The translations under genes and the position numbers were made by a program. Below, one piece after another: positions 53,700 to 62,404 of a stretch of DNA of 64,000 bases. Below the pieces are notes generated by a model, which was given only the letters and a program-made list of their open reading frames with translations, made no database searches and was not told the origin of the DNA. This DNA is from Actinomycetota bacterium (GTDB taxonomy: Bacteria; Actinomycetota; Thermoleophilia; Gaiellales; Gaiellaceae): contig VAWW01000013.1 in assembly GCA_005884575.1 (NCBI GenBank), positions 1 to 64,000 on the forward strand. The letters are read 5' to 3'. Every line of letters starts with the position of its first letter. Position 1 is the first letter of the stretch.

Positions 53700-53975
53700 G
53701 CGACGGTAGAACGTCGGTCGGACGGCGTCAAGCCGAGTCCCGGAGCGGCACCCGGTGAACCGCTTACTGCTCGAGGGGTGCGCTGTCGATGATTGCTGGA
53801 TCCGATCGTGCACGAGCGCGGCACGAGCCTGGCTTGCTCGATCAGGAAGAAGCGCGCCGGAGATACCACTGTCGAACCCGAAGTCCTCTTGCATCCTGCT
53901 GAACTCCGCGGAGAGGTGCCGCCGCAGCCGTTCTTGACGGTTCACCCAACCTCGACAATGACATCGTCCTCAAAC
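53700..53975. other. Non-coding gap upstream of the metallophosphoesterase operon
   Basis: About 276 nt without a supported gene, visibly less GC-rich than the surroundings. One 86-codon frame (53945-53685, minus, beginning MNRQERLRRHLSAEFSRM) runs through it and over the operator; it has no family match that I recognise and no good ribosome-binding site. The -35/-10 of the minus-strand operon should be here. It may be the remnant of a lost gene. Confidence 0.4.
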
Positions 53976-56012
53976 CTACTCTCGGGCAGGCGGCCAGACC
54001 GCCTTGGATCGCAGCTCGTCGAGCGGGATGTGGCAGCGGATCGCGTGTGTCGCGCTCGTCGCCCGCCACGGCGGCGGCTCGACGTCGCAGACCGGCCCCA
54101 CCTTCACCGGGCAGCGGTCGGCGAACGGACACGCCGTCGCCGCGGGGCCGGCGGCCGTCTCGGTGTCGACCTTCGGCGTCGGCGCGCGGCGGGCGGCCGG
54201 ATCGATCTCCGGCACCGCAAGGAGGAGCTCCTGCGTGTACGGATGGAACGGCGGCGCGTAGACCTCGTCGACGGTGCCGACCTCGCAGAGCTCGCCGCGG
54301 TACAGAACGCCGACGCGGTGCGAGAGCGACCGGACGACGGCGAGGTCGTGCGAGATGAAGAGGTACGCGATGCCGTGCTCCTCCTGGAGCGACCGCAACA
54401 GCTCGAGCACCGTCGCCTGCACGGAGACGTCGAGCGCCGAGAGCACCTCGTCGCAGAGCATCAGGCGCGGCTCCGCGGCGAGCGCGCGCGCGATCGCCAC
54501 CCGCTGGCGCTCGCCGCCGGACAGCTCGTGCGGGAAGCGGCGCATGAAGCTCGGGTCGAGGCGCACGTCCTCGAGCAGCCGGCGAATCCGCGCGGCGAGC
54601 TCCTTCCCGCCGAGGCCGAAGAAGAGCTCGACCGGACGCCCGACGATCCGGCCGACGCGCTGGCGCGGGTTGAGCGACGCGTCGGGGTTCTGGAAGACGA
54701 GCTGGATCCGTCGGCGGAGCTCGCGGTCGCGGCTCTCGACCGTCCGCGCGATGTTCCGGCCCTCGAAGGTGATCTCGCCGTCGAGCGGCCGAAGCAGGCC
54801 GCCGACCGTCCGTGCGATCGTCGACTTGCCGCTCCCGGACTCGCCGACCAGCGAGAACGTCTCGCCCGGCCGGATGTCGAACGTCACGTCGCGGACGACG
54901 AGCTCCGGCTCGCGCCGTGCGAGCAGGAGCCCGCGCGACCGCCCGTACGTGACGTCGAGTTCGCGGATGCCGAGCAACGCACCGTTCCCGTCCCGAGTGT
55001 CGGCCGGCTCGATCCGCTCCTCCCCGGGCGCGGTCTCGGCGAGAGGCGGGATCTCGCGCCAGTGCCAGCACGCGACGCGATGGCCGGGCTCGACCTCCTC
55101 GAGCACCGGCTGCTCCGCGAACGACTGCTCGTCCGCGAAGACGCACCGCGGCGCGAAGCGGCAGCCCGGCGGCAGCTCGCCGCGCTCGAGCAGCCCGTGC
55201 AGGACGGCCCGCGTCCGCTCGGGCCGGACGACCGAGGGCACCGACGCGATCAGGCCGCGCGTGTACGGGTGCCGCGGTCGTTCGAAGAGCCGCTCGGTCG
55301 GCCCCTCCTCGACGAGCTCGCCCGCGTACATGACGCCGACCCGGTCGCAGATCTCGGCGACGACGCCGAGGTTGTGCGTGACGTACAGGATCGCGACCCC
55401 GGTTTCCGCGCGGAGGCGCGCGAGCAGGTCGATGATCTGCGCCTGCGTCGTCACGTCGAGACCGGTCGTCGGTTCGTCGAGCACGAGCACCTTCGGCTCG
55501 CATGCGAGCGCCATCGCGATCGTCACGCGCTGCTGCTGGCCGCCGGAGAGCTGGTGCGGATACTTCCGGGCCGTCGCCGACGCGTCGGGCAGCCGCACCT
55601 GGCGGATCAGCTCGAGCACGCGCCTCGCGCGCTGCGACCGGGAGCCGCCGAGGCCGTGCACCTGCAGCGCTTCCTCGACCTGGTCGCCGATGCGCATGTT
55701 CGGCGTCAGCGCTGTCGTCGGGTTCTGCGGGACGAGCGCCGCCTCGCGCCCGCGGACGCGCCGCAGCTCGGCGGGCCGAAGGGTCAGCAGGTCTCGGCCC
55801 TGGAACCGAACCGACCCCGCACGCACGCGGCTGCCCGGCCGCCTGAAGCCGAGCAGCGCGCCGGCGGTCGTCGTCTTGCCCGAGCCCGACTCGCCGACGA
55901 GTCCGTACGACTCGCCCGGCCGCACCTGGAAGGTGACCTCGTTGACGACGTTCGCCCAGCCGTCGCCGGTCCAGAAGTCGACGGTGAGGTCCTCGACCTC
56001 GACGAGGCTCAC
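53976..56012 (-). CDS. Fused dipeptide/oligopeptide-type ABC ATPase (DppD-DppF-like)
   Basis: 678 residues containing two ATPase domains in one chain. Domain 1: Walker A VGESGSGKTTTAGALL, signature HQLSGGQQQRVTIAMAL, Walker B VLVLDEPTTGLDVTTQ and the Opp-type Cys-rich tail PPGCRFAPRCVFAD. Domain 2: VGESGSGKSTIARTVG, HELSGGERQRVAIARAL, LMLCDEVLSALDVS and tail TACPFADRCPVKVGP. The Cys clusters fit the Fe-S/zinc site of OppD/F-type proteins. Starts at a GTG (56012) overlapping the DppC-like stop. Powers the two permeases upstream. Last gene of the importer operon. Confidence 0.92.
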   Translation of the reverse strand: MSLVEVEDLTVDFWTGDGWANVVNEVTFQVRPGESYGLVGESGSGKTTTAGALLGFRRPGSRVRAGSVRFQGRDLLTLRPAELRRVRGREAALVPQNPTTALTPNMRIGDQVEEALQVHGLGGSRSQRARRVLELIRQVRLPDASATARKYPHQLSGGQQQRVTIAMALACEPKVLVLDEPTTGLDVTTQAQIIDLLARLRAETGVAILYVTHNLGVVAEICDRVGVMYAGELVEEGPTERLFERPRHPYTRGLIASVPSVVRPERTRAVLHGLLERGELPPGCRFAPRCVFADEQSFAEQPVLEEVEPGHRVACWHWREIPPLAETAPGEERIEPADTRDGNGALLGIRELDVTYGRSRGLLLARREPELVVRDVTFDIRPGETFSLVGESGSGKSTIARTVGGLLRPLDGEITFEGRNIARTVESRDRELRRRIQLVFQNPDASLNPRQRVGRIVGRPVELFFGLGGKELAARIRRLLEDVRLDPSFMRRFPHELSGGERQRVAIARALAAEPRLMLCDEVLSALDVSVQATVLELLRSLQEEHGIAYLFISHDLAVVRSLSHRVGVLYRGELCEVGTVDEVYAPPFHPYTQELLLAVPEIDPAARRAPTPKVDTETAAGPAATACPFADRCPVKVGPVCDVEPPPWRATSATHAIRCHIPLDELRSKAVWPPARE

Positions 56013-56902
56013 GGCGTTCGCACCGCCTGCCGCCCGAGGTAGCGCGCAAGCCCGTCGGCGCACAGGTTCAGCGCGATGACGAGCACCGCGAGCGAGAGCG
56101 CCGGCGCGAGCACGATCACCGGCGCCGCGAGCAGGCCGTCGCGGTTCTCGCTGATCATCAGCCCCCACTCGGGCGACGGCGGCCGCGCGCCGAACCCGAG
56201 GAAGCCGAGCGACCCGATCAGGATCGGCGTGTACCCGGCGCGGACGCCGAACTCGACGAGGAGCACGCCCGTCGCGTTCGGCAACAGCTCACGCCGCACG
56301 ATCGACCGCACCGACTCGCCGCGCAGCCTGGCCGCGAGCACGAAGTCGCGCGTCACGAGGTCGACGGCGATCGACCGCGCCATCCGGGCGACACGCGGCG
56401 CGTACACGAGCACGACGACGCCGATCAGGAGCAGCCAGCTCCCGCTCCGCTCCGGCCCGGCGGCGGCGATCGCGAGTAGCGCGAGGACGAGCAGCGGGAT
56501 GGAGATCACCGCCTCGAACACGCGCATCAACAGCTCGTCGAGCCAGCCGCCGACGTAGCCGGAGACGAGGCCGACGATCCCGCCCACGACGACGGCGACG
56601 AGCGTCGAGACGATCGAGAGGAAGAGGTCGTCGCGGGCGCCGTTGACGACGCGGCTGAAGACGTCGCGGCCGAGCACGTCGGTTCCGAACGGGTGCGCCC
56701 AGCTCATCCCCATGAGCGGCGTGTCCACCGTCTCCGCGACGCCGTGCGGCGCCCACCACGGGGCCGTGACGGAGACGATCAGAAACACGACGAGGAGACC
56801 GCTCCCGACGAGCATCCCGGGCGGCAGCCCTCGCGCCCGTGCTCCCAGCCGTGCGCCGCGTCCCGCGCGAAGCTCGAGCTGCTCGCGGAAGGTCGTCGTC
56901 AC
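56009..56902 (-). CDS. Dipeptide-type ABC permease (DppC-like)
   Basis: 297 residues from a GTG at 56902 (4-nt overlap with the DppB-like stop). Six hydrophobic helices, the N-terminal HPFGTDVLGRDVFSRVVNGA motif and the EAA-type loop DFVLAARLRGESVRSIVRRE, then GALGFLGFGARPPSPEWG-like sequence (LGFLGFGARPPSPEWGLM). Second channel subunit of the importer. Confidence 0.92.
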   Translation of the reverse strand: MTTTFREQLELRAGRGARLGARARGLPPGMLVGSGLLVVFLIVSVTAPWWAPHGVAETVDTPLMGMSWAHPFGTDVLGRDVFSRVVNGARDDLFLSIVSTLVAVVVGGIVGLVSGYVGGWLDELLMRVFEAVISIPLLVLALLAIAAAGPERSGSWLLLIGVVVLVYAPRVARMARSIAVDLVTRDFVLAARLRGESVRSIVRRELLPNATGVLLVEFGVRAGYTPILIGSLGFLGFGARPPSPEWGLMISENRDGLLAAPVIVLAPALSLAVLVIALNLCADGLARYLGRQAVRTP

Positions 56903-57846
56903 GACGTCCGGAGCCGCGGGTTGAGGAGCAGTGCGAGCACGTCGGCTAGGAGGTTCGCCGCGATGTAGACGGCGGAGCCGAGCAGGACGATCGCCTCGAT
57001 CAGCGGCGTGTCGCGATTCGTGATCGCGTCCACGAGCGACCAGCCCAGCCCCTTGTAGTCGAAGACGCGCTCGACCACGACGACGCCGCCGATCAGATAC
57101 GTCAGGTTCAGAGCGGTCACGTTCAGCGCTGGCCCGAGCGCACTCGGCAGGGCGTGGCGGAGAACGACGCGCCGCCGCGGCACGCCTTTCAGCGTCGCCA
57201 TGCGCACGTACTCGGAGTCGAGCACCTCGATCAGGTTGTCGCGCAGCATGCGGATCGCGTAGACGGACATCGCGACCATCAGCGTCACCGCAGGCAGGAA
57301 CGTCGACTGCAACCGGTCGAGGAAGCCGCCGCCCGCGCCGATGACCGACAGCGCCGGGAACCAGCCGAGCTGCAGCGCGAACACGTAGATCAGCAGCAGG
57401 CCCAGCACGAACTCGGGCAGCGAGAGCCCGACGAGCGTGAGTACCGACGTCACGTGATCGACCGCCCTCCCCCGGAAGGCGGCGCCGAGCGTCGCCGCGA
57501 GCAGCGTCACCGGGACGTAGAGCACGAACGCGAACGCCGCGAGGAAGAGGGTGTCTCGCGCCTTCGGGGCGACGATCGCGGTGACGCTCTGGTCGCTGAC
57601 GAGCGAGCGGCCGAAGTCGGCCTGCACCGCGTTCTTCAGCCAGATCCCGTAGCGCTCGTAGACCGGCCGGTCGAGATGGAGCCGATCGCGGAAGATCTGG
57701 CGCTGCTCGGCGGTCGACTCGCGGCCGAGGACGCGGGCGGCGATGTCGCCCGGGAGGATCTCGGTGAAGAGGAAGACGGCTGCGGAGACCGCGACGAGCG
57801 TGACTGCGGCGAGCGCGATCCGCGAGGCGACGAGTCTGACGATCAC
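56899..57846 (-). CDS. Dipeptide-type ABC permease (DppB-like)
   Basis: 315 residues from the ATG at 57846. The DppB features are an N-terminal helix (IALAAVTLVAVSAAVFLFTE), a large extracytoplasmic loop with LDRPVYERYGIWLKN and ADFGRSLVSDQSV, and the EAA-type loop SEYVRMATLKGVPRRRVVLR. First channel subunit of the importer; it follows the binding protein after a strong hairpin. Confidence 0.92.
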   Translation of the reverse strand: MIVRLVASRIALAAVTLVAVSAAVFLFTEILPGDIAARVLGRESTAEQRQIFRDRLHLDRPVYERYGIWLKNAVQADFGRSLVSDQSVTAIVAPKARDTLFLAAFAFVLYVPVTLLAATLGAAFRGRAVDHVTSVLTLVGLSLPEFVLGLLLIYVFALQLGWFPALSVIGAGGGFLDRLQSTFLPAVTLMVAMSVYAIRMLRDNLIEVLDSEYVRMATLKGVPRRRVVLRHALPSALGPALNVTALNLTYLIGGVVVVERVFDYKGLGWSLVDAITNRDTPLIEAIVLLGSAVYIAANLLADVLALLLNPRLRTS

Positions 57847-57859
57847 CGGGTCGGAAGAG

Positions 57860-57900
57860 TGCGGCCGCCCGGGCGGCGGTGTGCAGCCCGGGCGGTCGCA
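57860..57900 (-). terminator. 15-bp hairpin between binding-protein and permease genes
   Basis: TGCGGCCGCCCGGGC (57860-57874) pairs with GCCCGGGCGGTCGCA (57886-57900) over 15 bp with one G-T pair and an 11-nt loop. It lies 13-53 nt after the binding-protein stop. With no T-run it is probably a partial terminator or 3'-end stabiliser that keeps the binding protein in excess over the permeases. Confidence 0.55.
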
Positions 57901-57913
57901 TGGTCGAGCGCTC

Positions 57914-59452
57914 TTACTTGCAGGACACCGTCCGGAAGTCCGCGCGGACGATCTCGATCCGGGGCTGGTACCCCGAGCAGTTCGACCGGACGCCGGCGAC
58001 GGTCTTCACGAAGACGGGGATCAGCTCGCCGCCCTCGTTCGTCAGCATCTTCATCGCCTGCCGGTAGAGGGCCAGCCGCTGCGCCGGATTGACGGTCGTG
58101 TTCGCCTTGTCGAGCAGCGCGTCGTAGTCGGGCCGCTTCCAGTGCGTCTCCGGGTACGGCGCGTTCTGGCGGTACGCGATCGCGAGCGCCTCGCCGGGTG
58201 GGCGGGCCGACCAGCCGGAGACCTGGAACGGGTGCTTCAGCCAGACGTTGTCCCAGTACTCGCTCGCGGGGCCGACGATGACGTTGATCTGGATGCCCGC
58301 CTTCGCCTCCTGCTGCTTGACGAGCTGCGTCAGGTTGACCATCCCCGGGATGACCTCCGACGAGTAGAGATCGACCTTCAGGGGATTCGAGTCGGTGTAG
58401 CCGGCCTGGGCGAGCAGCGCCTTCGCGCCCGCGATGTCCGGGCCCGGGACCGTCTTGCGCCACGCGAACGCCGACGTCGGCGGAACCGGATTGTCGTCGC
58501 CGACCACGCCGTAACCGAGCAGCACCGTCTTCACGATCGCATCGCGGTCGAGCGCCTTCTTGATCGCCATCCGCACCTTGTTGTCGTCGAACGGCTTCGT
58601 GTCGACCCACATCGGCAGCGTCATCGACGTCGATGCGCCGGTCGCGACGAGCTTGACGTTGCTGTCCTTCTGGAGGACCGGGATCGAGCTGAAGTCGACC
58701 TGCTGCGCGACGTCGATCTGCCCGGTGCGCAGCGCGGCGAGGCGCGATGTCGCCTCCTGGATCACGAAGAGCTCGATGCACGGCGCCTTCGGCATCCCCT
58801 TCTGCCAGTAGTTCGGATTGCGGACGAACGTGTTCGGCTCCTTCGTAGCGCCGAAGCCCTGCGCGGTGAACGGGCCGGTGCCGGCGCCCTTCGTCCTCAG
58901 CGTGTCCGTGCTCGCGCCCTTCGCGACGATGTACGTGTTCTTGTTCGTGATCAGCAGCGGCAGCTCGGCGACGGGCTTCGCCGTCACGAACTTGACTGCG
59001 TACTTCCCCGCGGCGCGCACGCTGTTGGAGCTCAGGAACGCCATCGTCGCGCGGGCCTCGGAGCCCGTCTTCGGATCGAGGATCCGCTTGAACGTGTAGA
59101 CGACGTCCGCCGACGTGAGCTCATGGCCGTCGGAGAACTTGACGCCGTGGCGCAGCTTGAACGTCCAGACGGTGCCTTTCGCGTTCGACTTCCAGGAGGT
59201 CGCGAGCTCCGGCATGACCTTCCAGTTCTCGTCGCGGTCCGTCAACCGGTTGTAGACGAGCGCGGCGTTGAGCGAGTTCTGGCTCGAGGGCTGGATCGCC
59301 GGATCGAGCGAGTTCTTCTCGCCGCTCGACTCGACGCCCCCGACCTTGACGCAGTTGGATGCGCGCCCCCCGCCACCGGCCACCGTCGCGAGCACAAGGG
59401 CTCCGGCGACAGCGGAAACGGCGACGAGCGCGGCTAGCGCGCGTCTCCTCAT
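57914..59452 (-). CDS. Dipeptide/oligopeptide-type ABC substrate-binding protein
   Basis: 512 residues, SBP_bac_5 family. The signal sequence (MRRRALAALVAVSAVAGALV) leads to a Gly/Ala linker without a clear lipobox. Family segments are LVYNRLTDRDENWKVMPELA, WTFKLRHGVKFSDGHELTSA (the SBP_bac_5 signature) and NNPxY-type NPNYWQKG. ATG at 59452 directly after the alcohol dehydrogenase stop, with a strong GGAGGTGA ribosome-binding site. In an island without peptidases, a non-peptide ligand (sugar, sugar acid, opine) is as likely as a peptide. Confidence 0.92.
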   Translation of the reverse strand: MRRRALAALVAVSAVAGALVLATVAGGGGRASNCVKVGGVESSGEKNSLDPAIQPSSQNSLNAALVYNRLTDRDENWKVMPELATSWKSNAKGTVWTFKLRHGVKFSDGHELTSADVVYTFKRILDPKTGSEARATMAFLSSNSVRAAGKYAVKFVTAKPVAELPLLITNKNTYIVAKGASTDTLRTKGAGTGPFTAQGFGATKEPNTFVRNPNYWQKGMPKAPCIELFVIQEATSRLAALRTGQIDVAQQVDFSSIPVLQKDSNVKLVATGASTSMTLPMWVDTKPFDDNKVRMAIKKALDRDAIVKTVLLGYGVVGDDNPVPPTSAFAWRKTVPGPDIAGAKALLAQAGYTDSNPLKVDLYSSEVIPGMVNLTQLVKQQEAKAGIQINVIVGPASEYWDNVWLKHPFQVSGWSARPPGEALAIAYRQNAPYPETHWKRPDYDALLDKANTTVNPAQRLALYRQAMKMLTNEGGELIPVFVKTVAGVRSNCSGYQPRIEIVRADFRTVSCK

Positions 59453-60586
59453 CTACGGCTCACCTCCGTCTTGATTTCGAACGAGACGAACGTTTGCACC
59501 CTCCCTCCACGCGTTACCGGTGTCAAGCACCACGCGCCCGGCCAGACCCGAGACCGCGACGGCGATCGCCTCGTCGATCTCGTCGAGCCGAAACCGGTGC
59601 GTGACGAGCGGGCCGAGGTCGAGCCGCCCGGCCTGCAGCAAGCGCGCGATCGTCGGAATGTCGAGCGCCGGAACGGCGCCGCCGATGTGCGTCCCGAGCA
59701 CGTCGTGCTCGAACTGCGTCAGCTCGTAGATCGGGAACGAGGCGTGGACGCCGAGCGCCGGCTGGCCGATCAGAACGGTCTTGCCGCCCGTGCGCGTCGC
59801 ACGGAACGCCTGCTCCGCGACGGCCGCGATTCCCGCCGCCTCGAAGGCGATGTCGACCGGGCCGATCTCGTCGACCGGATCCACGGCGTGGGTCGCGCCG
59901 AGCCGCAGCGCGAGCTCGCGCTTCTCCGGCAGCGGGTCAACGGCGACGATCGGATACGCGGAGACGAGGCGAGCCGCCGCGATCGTCGCGAGCCCCACGC
60001 CGCCGCAACCGAAGACGGCGACCGAGTCTCCCGGGCTGACCGCGGCGCGACGGGTCACGGCTGCGAAGCCCGTGAGGACGCCGCAGCCGAGCAGGCACGC
60101 GATCTCCGGGTCGAGGTCGCGCGGGACCGGGATCGCGGCGGCCGCCGGGACGACGGCGTGCGTCGCGAACGAGGAGACGAGCGCCAGGTGATGAACGGCC
60201 TGTCCGTTCAGCGAGAGCCGGGTCGTGCCGTCCTCGAGCACGCCGTCGTCCATGGAGCGCGCCGCGCTCGTGCACAGGTTGATCCGCCCCTCGAGGCAGA
60301 AGCGGCAGCGGCCGCAGCCGGGCGTGAACGTGAGGACGACGCTCTCGCCGACGCGCGTCTCGTCCACGCCGGGTCCGACGGCTTCGACGACGCCCGCACC
60401 CTCGTGGCCGAGCACCATCGGCAGCGGCGCCGGCCACTTTCCCTCCATCAGCGAGAGATCGCTGTGGCAGATACCCGACGCGAGCAGCCGCACGAGCACC
60501 TCGCCGTGTCGCGGCGGTTCGAGGTCGAGAGCGCGGAGGACGAGTGGCTCGCCGACCCGCTCGAGCACCGCCGCCGTGATTTCCAC
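59453..60586 (-). CDS. Zinc-dependent alcohol dehydrogenase (MDR, class III-like)
   Basis: 377 residues from a GTG at 60586 that shares one base with the lacI stop. Catalytic zinc ligands are in SGICHSDLSLMEG (Cys) and GHEGAGVVEAVG (His); the structural-zinc Cys set is GCGRCRFCLEGRINLC. The Rossmann motif is VAVFGCGGVGLATIAAA. NAD-dependent oxidation of an alcohol or aldehyde. The C-terminal 20 or so residues run over the operator at 59486-59497 and may not be conserved. Second gene of lacI-adh-binding protein-permeases-ATPase. Confidence 0.92.
   Translation of the reverse strand: MEITAAVLERVGEPLVLRALDLEPPRHGEVLVRLLASGICHSDLSLMEGKWPAPLPMVLGHEGAGVVEAVGPGVDETRVGESVVLTFTPGCGRCRFCLEGRINLCTSAARSMDDGVLEDGTTRLSLNGQAVHHLALVSSFATHAVVPAAAAIPVPRDLDPEIACLLGCGVLTGFAAVTRRAAVSPGDSVAVFGCGGVGLATIAAARLVSAYPIVAVDPLPEKRELALRLGATHAVDPVDEIGPVDIAFEAAGIAAVAEQAFRATRTGGKTVLIGQPALGVHASFPIYELTQFEHDVLGTHIGGAVPALDIPTIARLLQAGRLDLGPLVTHRFRLDEIDEAIAVAVSGLAGRVVLDTGNAWREGANVRLVRNQDGGEP
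59486..59497 (-). promoter_or_regulatory. LacI-type operator half-matched, ACGAACGTTTGC
   Basis: The right half GTTTGC is perfect and the left half ACGAAC differs at two positions from GCAAAC. It lies within the end of the alcohol-dehydrogenase frame, centred 39 nt upstream of the binding-protein ATG (59452), where it could control an internal promoter for the ABC importer. Confidence 0.55.
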
Positions 60587-61596
60587 TACCGGGCCTGCGC
60601 CGTCGAGCGCCGCTCGACGATCGCGGGCGGAGTCTCGAGGACGACGTCTCTCGCGGGCTCGCCCTCGATCTGGCCGATCAGCGCATCGACACCGGCGACG
60701 CCGAGCTCGACCAGCGGCATCTCGATCGCCGTCAGCGGCGGGTCGAGGAACTCGCAGATCGGATCGTCGTCGTGGCAGAGGACCGAGATGTCCTCCGGCA
60801 CGCGCAGGCCCGCCTCGCGCAACGCAGCGAGTGCCCCGACGGCCTGGCTGATGTTCGCGACGAACACCGCGGTCGGCTGCTTCGGCCCGCCGACGAGCCG
60901 CGTCATCGCCTCGAAGCCTCCGCGCTCCGTCAGCCCGGCCTCCTCGACCGCGACGGTGTCGCCGGCCCGCTCGAGGAAGCCCGCCTTGCGGCGGCTCACG
61001 GTGTCCAGCTCCGGAGGCCCGCCGAGCAGCGCGAGCCGCTCGTGCCCGAGAGCGAGGAAGTGTTCCGCGGCGAGGCAGCCGGCATCGCCGTCGCGCATGA
61101 ACACGTTCCGCCCGCTCCCGGGATGGCGCCGGTCGAGGAAGACGCACGGCACGATGCCGGCCGCGAAGTCGTCGAGCAGCGGATTGCCGAGCCGCGCGCT
61201 CTGGATCAGCAGCCCGTCGATGCGGCCCTCGTGGACGAGGCGCCCGTACGCGTCCTCGGCCGCGTGGTCGTCGCCGGGATCCTCGGCAAGCACGAGCACG
61301 AAGCCGCGCGCCCAGGCGCGGTCGAATGCGCCGCGGACGATCGGCGAGTTGACCGGGTTGCGCAGTGACGGCACGAGCAGTCCGAGCGAGCCGGTCGTCG
61401 CGAGCTTGAGGCCGCGGCCCATCGCGTTCGGGCGGTACCCGAGCCGCCGCGCGGTCTCGAGGATCCGCGTCCGCGTCTCCGGCCGGACAGAGACGTCGTC
61501 GGAGCCGTTCAGCACGCGCGAGACCGTGGACACGTGCACGCCCGCCTCGCTCGCGACGTCGCCGAGTCGGGCGGGACGGGCCGGACGCGTCGTCAT
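60586..61596 (-). CDS. LacI/GalR-family transcriptional regulator
   Basis: 336 residues from the ATG at 61596. The N-terminal HTH with hinge reads RLGDVASEAGVHVSTVSRVL (residues 10-29) and RILETARRLGYRPNAMGRGL; the effector-binding periplasmic-protein-like domain has LGLLVPSLRNPVNSPIVRGA, IDGLLIQSARLGN and GVAGVDALIGQIEGEPAR. Expected to bind CG-centred palindromes as a dimer and to respond to a pathway metabolite. An operator-like site lies 37 nt (centre) upstream of its own start, suggesting autoregulation. Cotranscribed with the alcohol dehydrogenase. Confidence 0.93.
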   Translation of the reverse strand: MTTRPARPARLGDVASEAGVHVSTVSRVLNGSDDVSVRPETRTRILETARRLGYRPNAMGRGLKLATTGSLGLLVPSLRNPVNSPIVRGAFDRAWARGFVLVLAEDPGDDHAAEDAYGRLVHEGRIDGLLIQSARLGNPLLDDFAAGIVPCVFLDRRHPGSGRNVFMRDGDAGCLAAEHFLALGHERLALLGGPPELDTVSRRKAGFLERAGDTVAVEEAGLTERGGFEAMTRLVGGPKQPTAVFVANISQAVGALAALREAGLRVPEDISVLCHDDDPICEFLDPPLTAIEMPLVELGVAGVDALIGQIEGEPARDVVLETPPAIVERRSTAQAR

Positions 61597-61613
61597 CGGC
61601 CGATCATAGAACC

Positions 61614-62402
61614 GTGTCGGCGGCTGCGATAACGTTTGCGTTCTTGCAGTCAGCGATCCTGCCCGACGTCGTCGCGGAAGCGCGTCGGCTGGCCGACCAC
61701 GCGGGCGAGCGCGGGCTCGAGCTGCGCGCGATCGGTGGCGTCGCCGTCGCACTGCACGCACCGGGCGGCATCCCTCCCCCGCTCGCGCGGACGTACGGGG
61801 ACATCGATCTCGTCAGCGGGCGCAAGTCCGGACGCGGCGCGGCGCAGCTCCTCGCCGACGCGGGCTACGAGCCGAACGAGCGCTTCAACGCGATGAACGG
61901 CTCGACGCGCCTCGTCTTCTACGACGCGGACAACGGCAGGCAGGTCGACGTCTTCGTCGGCGAGTTCCGGATGTGCCACGTCGTGCCCGTCGCGCAGCGC
62001 CTGCACGTCGACCCGACGACGGTGCCGCTCGCCGAGCTGCTCCTGACGAAGCTCCAGATCGTGCAGCTGAACGAGAAGGACCTGAAGGACATCTGGGCGC
62101 TCGTCCTCGAGCACGAGGTCGCCGACCACGACGACGACACGATCAACGGCGGCGTCGTGGCGCGCGTGCTCGCGGGAGACTGGGGCTTCTGGCGAACGAG
62201 CCGCGAGAGCGTCGAGGTCGCCCGCGAGCGGCTCGGCGACAGCGGCCTCGACAGCGAGCAGCGGCAGGTGATCGACGACCGGCTACGACGACTCTGGGAG
62301 CGCGTGGAGCAGGAGCCGAAGTCTCTTCGCTGGCGCAGCCGCGCCAAGATCGGCGACCGGTCGCGCTGGTACGAGCAGCCCGAGGAGGTTGCGCACCGCT
62401 AG
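61614..62402 (+). CDS. Nucleotidyltransferase-fold protein (AbiEii/MNT-like)
   Basis: 262 residues if GTG 61614 is used; a TTG at 61644 is an in-frame alternative that would leave the lacI operator outside the gene. The nucleotidyltransferase pattern is visible: LRAIGGVAVALHAPGG, then TYGDIDLVSGR (DxD), QVDVFVGEF (third Asp) and LLLTKLQIVQLNEKDLKDI. It resembles the AbiEii-like toxin or putative nucleotidyltransferases acting on small molecules or tRNA. No cognate antitoxin gene is adjacent. Divergent from lacI, convergent with the lyase gene 3 nt away. Confidence 0.78.
   Translation: MSAAAITFAFLQSAILPDVVAEARRLADHAGERGLELRAIGGVAVALHAPGGIPPPLARTYGDIDLVSGRKSGRGAAQLLADAGYEPNERFNAMNGSTRLVFYDADNGRQVDVFVGEFRMCHVVPVAQRLHVDPTTVPLAELLLTKLQIVQLNEKDLKDIWALVLEHEVADHDDDTINGGVVARVLAGDWGFWRTSRESVEVARERLGDSGLDSEQRQVIDDRLRRLWERVEQEPKSLRWRSRAKIGDRSRWYEQPEEVAHR
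61628..61639. promoter_or_regulatory. LacI-type operator half-matched, GATAACGTTTGC
   Basis: GTTTGC half perfect, left half GATAAC with two mismatches. Centred 37 nt upstream of the lacI ATG and inside the start region of the divergent gene. Likely autoregulatory site. Confidence 0.6.
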
Positions 62403-62404
62403 GG

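Noticed and set aside
53685-53945. 86-codon minus-strand frame in the gap upstream of the metallophosphoesterase
   Set aside because: Overlaps the perfect LacI operator and the operon leader, with no family match; reported as non-coding.
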